Of a DNA stretch of 64,000 nucleotides, positions 57,018 to 64,000 are shown piece after piece. Both the position numbers and the translations under genes were made by a program. The stretch covers positions 744,001 to 808,000 of the forward strand of contig JAJJXM010000005.1 in NCBI GenBank assembly GCA_024516155.1. The letters are read 5' to 3'. How positions within the stretch are numbered: the first letter of the stretch is position 1; the number at the start of each line of letters is the position of its first letter. Source of the stretch: Pyronema omphalodes (lineage: Eukaryota > Ascomycota > Pezizomycetes > Pezizales > Pyronemataceae). The notes under the pieces are model-generated. The model worked only from the letters and a program-made list of their open reading frames with translations. It was not told the DNA's origin and did no database searches.

Positions 57018-58145
57018 CTATTTCTTGATCCCAATCGGGGGTCTAGGAGGTACCGGAGTGCTTCCTCTCTTCATCGCCTCTTGTGCTGACGCCGGCCCCT
57101 TATTTCCAGCACCAGCAGCCAACATACTTCCGGGATTGTCTAACAACGGGGCATGATCATCCATAAACTCATCCCTAAACTTTGCAGACAACTCCAACGA
57201 TGTGCGTAATAACATCTCATCCATTTGTTTTTTAGATTGTGTTTTCTGCGGTAGCTGCTGCGAGCCAGGCTGTTGTCCACTGGGGGTTGGAGTCCCCACC
57301 GCCGTCTGTGGTTGAGTACCCGGGTTCTGACTAGTAGCCGGAGTCGCACTTGCAGTCGTATTTGCAGTAGCCGCTTCTTCCGCCGCCTTACTTGTAGCCT
57401 CCATAGCCAATCTCAACGCCTCTCTAAGATCTCTCGTAATCGTTAACTAAAGCCCACCGGCATATCAGCACTTTATTATAATCCCTTTCCTTTTGAAGTA
57501 ATGCATCGGATCAAAACCCACCAATCTATTCTGCACCACAGCCCCGACCAATGGTGCTTGATAAACATTTTCTCCAACGATGAAATAGTCCTGTACTACG
57601 CTTACATCCTCGACTTTTTGCATTCGTCCGTTGACGTTGACATCTCGTGCTGGCTTACGGATTTGTTTTCGGATTACGAAGATTCCCGCTTCGTTGTTGG
57701 CTACCGTTAGTATATACTCCGTTCCTCGGAACTTCTTAAGTGCTTCGAAGAAATCGTGGTTACTGGTGATTTTGGCGGCGGCGGCGGGGTTGCGGTTGAT
57801 TTGTGCCATGAGTTGGCCGTTGCTGGATGTGGGATCGTAGAAGGGTGATTCGTAAAAGTAATGCATAACTACATGAACATTCAAATAAGATCAGCTCGGT
57901 TACTGTGAAGAAAATAGGGACAGATGAAGCTCCACAAAGCCCAACGCATCCCAAAGACGCCCTATAAATCCCAATCCACCCGCGCCATCCTCCCACCAAA
58001 GCCGTCTGAGAGACCTCCAGGGCCCATAAAGCCGCTCCAACAACCTACCAAGATTCTCATTAAGCGCACCAAAATTGGTGATAAACTGAGGGTATCGCCA
58101 TGTAGTTTCATCAAGCGGTGTACGTGGACGTGGAATATCTGCCAT
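57018..58145 (-). CDS. MED6: Mediator complex subunit 6
   Basis: Exons 58049-58145, 57522-57868 and 57018-57446; 290 aa. The N-terminal Med6 domain shows TTWRYPQFITNFGALNENLV followed by MHYFYESPFYD, then a region with GTEYILT and YFIVGENVYQAP, then VVQNRLLTITRDLREALRLA. The C-terminal ~120 residues are Ala/Thr/Gln/Pro-rich. Med6 is a head-module subunit of Mediator and acts in RNA polymerase II initiation. Donor and acceptor choices were set by the family sequences NENLVMHYF and QNRLLTITR; the second intron donor GTGGGT was preferred to read-through. It converges with SEC12 (253 bp between stop codons). Confidence 0.9.
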
Positions 58146-59691
58146 GATGTTCGATAAGTTATGGAGTTCTAGATGACGTCGTAGGTTGGTGGAAGACGCG
58201 TTTTTGGGACGCGTGGGATTAAGGTTGGTGGGGTTAGGGTTGCGCGTTGCGCGTTGCTGTGGAGTGACTGGAGCAGGAGCCGGTGTGTGAGGTATGCAGT
58301 AGCAGGTACTTGGTACATATCACGGAGCGCGCGTTAAGAGGAAATACCATAGTTCCGCTTTGTTCTATATACATACGCCCACATACATAAAGTATTTACA
58401 GTAATGAAGTTAATGCATGTCAGTAACTAGTAATCTACCCTACGTGGTGAACCGTATGTATACATAAGCAAGATCGCCGGAATCGGAACCTTCAAGCGCG
58501 CGGTCTTTCGAAACGTAGCCGAGACAAAGGGGTTTCACTACATATGTACATCATACATACAGCTTCCTCGTCACAGCCCCAAGTTACAAGTTACAAGTTA
58601 CAAGTTACAAGTTACATAAAAGTTTCTAACCTACGTATTATGTAACCGCACTTTTTGATAAAAAATTCCAAGGTTAAGAAATGTCAAGATATCTCAAAAT
58701 TCCGACGTTTGGATATTGATTGGCATGTGAATCAACCATGTACCTAGCTATGGCGCCATAGCATATAGCAAAGCGCGTACACAAAGTGCAGACATAATCC
58801 TTGCTAAACGTCAATCAATATCAATTGGTTGCTGTTAAACTTCCCCAAATTCCTGCGTTTCATTGCTGTGTAACATGTAACAATAACTGCCCTATCGATG
58901 TATCTATGTGTCTATGTGTCTATGCATATTATGCCCATACCACTTTACGTATATTCCATTCCCAGTGGTGTGTGTATAGGGGGGGTGTGTGTGTGAGGGA
59001 AAGTGTCAAATATACGGTACCTGCAGCTATATCATGCAATATGCAATATGCATAATGATAGGGCATTTTCCCTCCCCTCCTTTCACAACCGCCGAAACCA
59101 AAGCAAACCTTCAACCCATCCATTGTTCAATCAAGCCTTACCTCAATCTTCCATCCATCCATTATCTATGAATAGCATCAAAACCAGCACTACATACATA
59201 GAAACCGTTTCAAAATGCATTTTTTTTCCTACCCCTCTTTCCCTCCGCCGTTCTTGTGCAGGCGCGGATCAGGGAAATCTATGAGCTGTTAATAGCACTT
59301 GATATTAGGGTATGGTTACTATGGTGGCCATGGGTTGTAAATACCCCCCATCCTTTCCCTTTATTTATTTATCCATGGACCATACCCACGTTGTTGTTTT
59401 TTTGAGATAAGATTTTATTCGGCTTTTTTTTGTTTTTGATAGTGCGGCGTTTTTGTTATTTCCCTTCTTCGATTCTTCGATTCTCCAATTCTTCTGAGTC
59501 TTTCTTTTAAACCACTTCAAACACTTCGAATACTTTCTTCACTCTCTCCATCAATCGCTACAGGCTTAGCATATCTCATCCCATCACCATCCTCCCAACC
59601 ATCCATCCGCATCCCCCCAACTCACCAACCCCACAACCACAGCCCCATCACCCCTCCACCACAAACACAACCCCACCACACCAAAACCAAA
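58146..59691. other. Intergenic DNA, MED6 promoter side
   Basis: No called gene. AAGTTAC repeated five times at 58584-58616. The last 250 bp before 59692 are strongly C/CT-rich (TCCATCC, CACCCC), as in promoters of well-expressed fungal genes. Frames at 58801-59284 lack support. Confidence 0.5.
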
Positions 59692-59862
59692 ATGTTCAGA
59701 CTCTGGGTCGCAGGCTGGAGCTGGGTAGCCCGTCGATCAAGTGAACGTAAAGCCCGTCGTAACGCTCGGCGTACACAGCATTCCGGCCAGTACTCGGGTC
59801 AGTACTCGGGACATCAGACGGGACATCAGGCGGGGTATTATAATGGACGGCAGGGGTATTAG
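59692..59862 (+). CDS. Possible small basic Gly/Gln/Tyr-rich protein (56 aa)
   Basis: A short frame beginning MFRLWVAGWSWVARR, then a very basic stretch (ERKARRNARRTQ), then QYSGQYSGHQTGHQAGYYNG-type repeats ending GRQGY and stop. The start context is ACCAAAATG, preceded by a long CT-rich tract typical of expressed fungal genes. The composition (Arg-rich head with Trp, aromatic/Gln/Gly-rich tail) is unlike the surrounding low-complexity DNA. No family recognised; it could be the first exon of a longer gene, since GT sites follow the stop. Below the usual length for automatic calling. Confidence 0.35.
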   Translation: MFRLWVAGWSWVARRSSERKARRNARRTQHSGQYSGQYSGHQTGHQAGYYNGRQGY

Positions 59863-60719
59863 ATTGGTATGGTTTTCTGGGTGATGAGGGTGATGAGGGT
59901 GGTATGGATGGTATGGTTTGCTGGTTAAGTGGTGATGGGTGTGAGGAGTTGGCGGGTTTTTTCGGTTGGAGACAAAAGTTGGAGGTAAAAGGTGGAGGTA
60001 AAATTTGGAGGTAAAAGTTGGAGGTAAAAGTTTTTTCTCGATTTTTTGGAGGGAGGAAGGAGGGGGTTTGAGCTGCGTTTTGAGTTGCGTTTTTGGCGTT
60101 TTCAGCGTTTTCGGCATTTTCGGAATTCGACATTGTTTGTTTATTTAAGCAACATTTTCAGCAGCATTTTCAGCAGCATCTTCAGCAGCGTTTTCGATAA
60201 CATTTTCGATAACACTTTCAGCAACATTTCCAGCATTCGGCATGGAGTATTGAGCATTACGCACCCGCTATATCATCACATCAAAAACCAAACCAGCAAC
60301 ATCCACCACATCAACCACCCAGAAGAAAGCTGTTTTTCCCTCTTGCTGGATCAAGAGGGTTTTATGTTTTTTCTTTTCTGGATACGAGTGGTGTTTATTC
60401 CGTCACCGGGGGGATGGGGGTTACTGGGATCACTGGGATTACATAGAGAGAGATGTATATACATACCACCATCGCCCAAACCTCAAACCCTCCATACCTC
60501 AAACCTCAAACCCTCCATCCCCCATCCCCCATCCCCCATCCCCCATCCCCCATACCTCAACCCTTCATCCCCCATCCCCCATCCCCAAACCTCAAATCCC
60601 ACAATAATTACGATACTTTTTCCAATCTCAATGTGTAAGATATGTTATACTATGTGCTACTCGCGCGGGAAATAGAACTTGCGGGGGGGGGGGGGGGGTT
60701 TATAACAATAAGAATTGGG

Positions 60720-60910
60720 ATAGTGCTAGGGAGGGGATAGGGAGGGGATGGGAGGGGATAGGGAGGGGATAGGGAGAGGGTAAGGAATAAGGACTGGAAC
60801 TGACGAGGGATTGGGTCGGGACGGGGATAGGGAGGGGATAGGGATAGGGAGGGGGTAGTGAGGGGATAGGAGGGGGGGGGGGGATAGGGAGGGGATAGGG
60901 AGGGGAGGAG
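60720..60910. repeat. G-rich minisatellite
   Basis: Imperfect tandem units of GGGGATAGGGA/GGGATGGGA, interrupted by a copy-specific spacer that recurs (GGAACTGRYGAGGGATTGGGT at 60795 and 60968). Confidence 0.8.
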
Positions 60911-61384
60911 TATTGGAGCTGAGGAGGTGAGGAGGAATATAGACGAAAGGGGGGAGGAGAAATAGGAACTGGAATTGGGACTGGTGAGGGATTGGGTTGG
61001 GACGGGGATGGGTGAAGCGGGATGGGGGATGGGGGATTGGTGAAGTGAGGAGACGGGGCGAGGAGGATTTATATAGTTTAGGGGATCGATATGGGTGTGT
61101 GCATTGATATAGCAGCATTTTGATGAAGATGGCGGTATCATAGAACAAACCTCAGCGAATAAAAAATCATATCCAAACACCACAAACTTTCATTTTCCTT
61201 CATTTTCCTTCCTTCTTCTTTTCCTCTTCCCTTCATTTTCCTTTTTCCTTTTCCTTCATTTTCCTTTTTCTTTTTCCTTTTCCCTCACCTATTTCCATTC
61301 CTCTTTCCTTCTTTATTTCTTGCACCTCCAGGTATCCATGGGGGACGTGGGCATTTCCAGCAATTAATCCATACCACATACAAT

Positions 61385-61442
61385 CCCCAATCCCCAATCC
61401 CCAATCCCAAATCCCAAATCCCAAATCCCAAATCCCAAATCC
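61385..61442. repeat. CCCCAAT / CCCAAAT tandem repeat
   Basis: About eight 7-base units in a row, first CCCCAAT then CCCAAAT. Confidence 0.9.
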
Positions 61443-61718
61443 CAGTCACAGAGCGCAGGGGCCAGGGTGGGGAGGAACAAAAAGCAAGTTAAAAGAACAC
61501 CGACTACTTCCATCAAGCGCATAAACCCAACTCCAGAAACCTTAGAAACCTTAGAAAACGAGTTAACTTTCATGGCTTTCATGACTATTATCACTTGTAA
61601 ATAAGAGTGTATACCGCATGTTTCATTAACATGAATCACTCAGCATCCTCAGTATCCTCAGTATCCTCAATTTATGCCAAAAAAAAAAGTTTAAATTTCC
61701 CATTTTTCACAAAAAAAT

Positions 61719-61752
61719 CCAATCCAATCCAATCCAATCCAATCCAATCCAA
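61719..61752. repeat. (AATCC)n microsatellite
   Basis: Seven units of AATCC. Confidence 0.9.
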
Positions 61753-62335
61753 TTCTCGAAAGCAGTGGTTTGTTTAGTTCAAAGAAAAAAGTTTCTCTTA
61801 CTAAATTACACAGCAAAAAACACACACTAACCGACTGACTAAGAAAACCGCAGTATCTAACCCAACAAATCTTCCATATCATTTCGCATTAAATGACAAA
61901 AAAGGAAAAGAAAAGATGACAAGATGACAAATCAGAAGCCCCTATACAAAAACAATGACAATGACAAAAACAAAAGGAAAAGGTACAAAAAAAAACACCG
62001 AAGGAAATATAAAAAGGAAAAAAACAAAAAAAAAAATACCATGCGAAAAGAGTACACCATGCAAAATCCTTACGCCGTCATTGGACTTTAATGTAAAAAT
62101 CAAACAGAAAGGCAGAAAAAAAAAAAGAAAACAACCCCAGTTCGCCAAATCATTTTTAAACGTCAACTCGTGGTCGCAATTACAGTTTAGAGAAATCGTG
62201 CTGGAAACTGACCCAGGAAAGCGTGTAAGGAACCGTGAGGAAAGTCTGTACAAAGAAGAGTGAAACCCATATTAAGAAACAGGCCGAAAACAGTGCATAG
62301 AAAACCCTTGCTGTGATGCGGCTGCGTCTATACCA

Positions 62336-64000
62336 TTAAGCGGCCGTCAAAATATCCTTCGGCAAGAATGACCATGCGGTACCAACAGTGCCCAGGATAC
62401 TGCTAGTAATTACGAGAAACCAGCAAAACCATCTCTCTACGTTGCCAACCTCATGCCCAAAAATCTTCAGATAAAATAAAACCGGTAAGATAACACAAAT
62501 AGTAAAACATAAAGCGGATCCCATAAATGCCATGAGGGCATCGAAAGTTGGGAAGAGAATAGCAACTAGGACAAACACAATGTTTGTGAAAATCCTAATG
62601 GCAATTCTAAACATTCCCTCCGCTGTTGGTGTGCGGGATTCAATCTGGCAAATGTGCTCCAAAGTGTTGATAATAGGGCGTGCATTCAGCGGAGTCTTTG
62701 AGATCGGGATGACGGCGATGAAACAGATTAAAGCCACCTTGGCAGCCTTGGGATATCCAGTCATTCGTAAAAAGTTTGATGTAATCTCGTCCAGCACACC
62801 ATCTCCAAACATGAGAATACCCACTGCCATCATTCCTGCATCAATGATGTACGTGAACCAATATGTTATATTGACAGCTCTCGGGTACTTGTGAGGATGT
62901 CTCATGTCCTTGAAAATGTTTGGAAAAACACCGTGACCACCCCACGGGGCCATCAGTAGTCCAAATCCTATCGGGATCATAGCCCAGTTTTCGGGAAAGA
63001 GGTGTTGAGGCATCGGATCAATAAGGGAACCGGGTCCCGAAGTCTTGAAAAGTCCATTGACGACGACGATGAGGAAGATCGAAACTGTGGACAAAATTCC
63101 GATGACGGAGGTAAAGGACAAAATTCGCAGAGGAAGGAATGTCAACGGAGTGAGGATAAATCCGGCGATAATTTTCCACTCTAAAACGGATATAGAGGGA
63201 ATAAGTGTATGAAGAGAATCCGCAAAGAGAATCTCAAGAGCCACACACGCGGCAACGAGCTCCACTGTGAAGAGAATCGAGACAAGGACGCGGGCGGTGT
63301 GTCCATAAGCCAAAAAGGCAATATCGGAATAAGTAACGAGCGCTTGATTGGGCGACCGCTCGAGGCAGCGCGCCAAGATCTTAGCCGTGTAATTCGTGAT
63401 AACCGCGGAGTACGTTAGAAAAAAGAAACCGATTAGCCTGCAGGGCGTTAGTTGAGTTATTTGATTTGGGCTCGGCTATCTTCAGCCACTCACCATCCAG
63501 TATATCTTAACCCTAGCGGCAGTGAGAGCAAGCCGATACCTATCAGCACGTTCACACTATTGAACACCGTCTGCGGCATGGTAGACTGGCCAACGATTAC
63601 CCGCTGCACGTGCCCCTCTTCCGTCTCAACGGTTTTAACCAATAGCGGCTCGCGTTCCTTATCCACGTGCTCGTTGGTCAAAATAGCGGCTTCTTGTTCG
63701 GCTAGCAAATCCTCCGCATGTCTGATAACGCTTCCGCGCAGCCCTTCGGTGGGCATCGTACCTCGGGCAATTGATCCAAACGAACCATATTCCGTTCTTT
63801 GCCAGGCTGGATAAAGATGGGAGCTCTCATTTGGCATATCGGCATCGTCGTCGCCGCCAAAAACCGAGCCGGCACGGCTGAAACCGTCCTCCTCATCGCC
63901 ATTGTCTTCGACGGATACGTAAGACCGTCGAGATGATGCAATTCCAGGATAACCGGCGGCACGCGTCCATGATCTGGCAAAAGCGTCAATGCTGTTGACG
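62336..64000 (-). CDS. AVT-type vacuolar amino-acid transporter, 5' end cut by the window edge
   Basis: Exon 63494 to beyond 64000 and exon 62336-63437, intron 63438-63493 (56 nt). At least 536 residues are visible. The N-terminal ~165 residues are hydrophilic (FARSWTRAAGYPG, VEDNGDEEDGFSRAGS), as in vacuolar members. The transporter core begins TVFNSVNVLIGIGLLSLPLG, the hallmark of the amino acid/auxin permease family (AVT1 group). About ten further membrane helices follow, including PWGGHGVFPNIFKDMRHPHK and the ending SFLPKDILTAA. It probably moves neutral amino acids across the vacuolar membrane using the proton gradient. The splice gives TGWLIGFFFL, continuous with the first helix. AVT3/4-type is the nearest alternative. 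The start codon lies outside the window. Confidence 0.9.

Larger units (their letters stand above)
59863..62335. other. Repeat-rich intergenic DNA
   Basis: No supported gene. Contains CAGCATTTT/CAGCAACATTTT repeats (60147-60235), CCCATCC repeats (60500-60600), a G run (60682-60700), GGGGATAGGGA minisatellite (60720-60910), TTTTCCTT repeats (61195-61285), CCCAAAT/CCCCAAT repeats (61385-61442) and AATCC repeats (61719-61752). Long frames here are shadows of these. Confidence 0.55.

Noticed and set aside
61385..61442. Interstitial telomere repeat
   Set aside because: CCCCAAT/CCCAAAT units do not match the fungal TTAGGG-type telomere repeat and drift in sequence.

Overview
The window is nuclear DNA of a filamentous ascomycete. 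The protein-coding genes carry short (about 36-220 nt) GT-AG introns, a fungal Zn(2)Cys(6) regulator and fungal forms of Tom40, Las21/Gpi7, Vps68, Caf16, Med6, Sec12 and complex I subunit NDUFA6. Gene density is low, and intergenic DNA is rich in microsatellites, mononucleotide runs and decayed mobile-element fragments. I see no prokaryotic or organellar features. The fungal class cannot be fixed from the sequence; the sparse, repeat-rich layout would suit an early-diverging filamentous ascomycete, but that is inference.

Layout. 1-3016: a Zn(2)Cys(6) transcription factor running off the left edge (minus) and a CAF16-type ABC ATPase (plus). 3017-8364: gene-poor, with one MITE-like inverted repeat. 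8365-9546: an Edc1/PNRC-type mRNA decapping enhancer. 9547-17162: gene-poor, with a compact foldback element, a tRNA-derived SINE-like piece and a truncated LINE tail. 17163-18197: a glutamate-rich protein of unknown function. 20011-35369: a housekeeping block with VPS68, 6-phosphofructo-2-kinase (its phosphatase domain lacks the catalytic His), TOM40, LAS21/GPI7, RPC19, NDUFA6, an ABHD11-like hydrolase and a Rab-like GTPase. Divergent pairs (LAS21/RPC19 and NDUFA6/ABHD11-like, about 300 bp apart) and convergent pairs alternate. 52152-58145: a coiled-coil protein, phosphatidylserine decarboxylase, SEC12 and MED6. 59692-59862: a possible 56-residue basic, Gly/Gln/Tyr-rich protein. 62336-64000: an AVT-type vacuolar amino-acid transporter running off the right edge.

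The most unusual part is 36500-52090. Three diverged copies (A, B, C) of a roughly 4-5 kb unit lie head to tail. Each carries the same decayed three-exon, single-membrane-segment gene ('X') followed by about 2 kb built of roughly 0.5 kb sub-repeats packed with short perfect inverted repeats. An intact four-helix membrane protein gene ('T') sits divergently upstream of X in copy C, and a broken 5' fragment of it sits in the same place in copy B. A 5'-truncated Tad-like LINE has inserted between copies A and B. I could not match X, T or the dyad-rich tail to a known family; this locus is the best candidate for something undescribed.

The recognised genes are mostly housekeeping: ER and membrane lipid work (Sec12, Las21, phosphatidylserine decarboxylase), mitochondrial import and respiration (Tom40, NDUFA6), vacuole and endosome (Vps68, AVT), transcription (Med6, Rpc19) and mRNA turnover (Edc1-like). 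They do not form a functional cluster. Exon boundaries were placed by hand from splice consensus plus reading-frame and family continuity.
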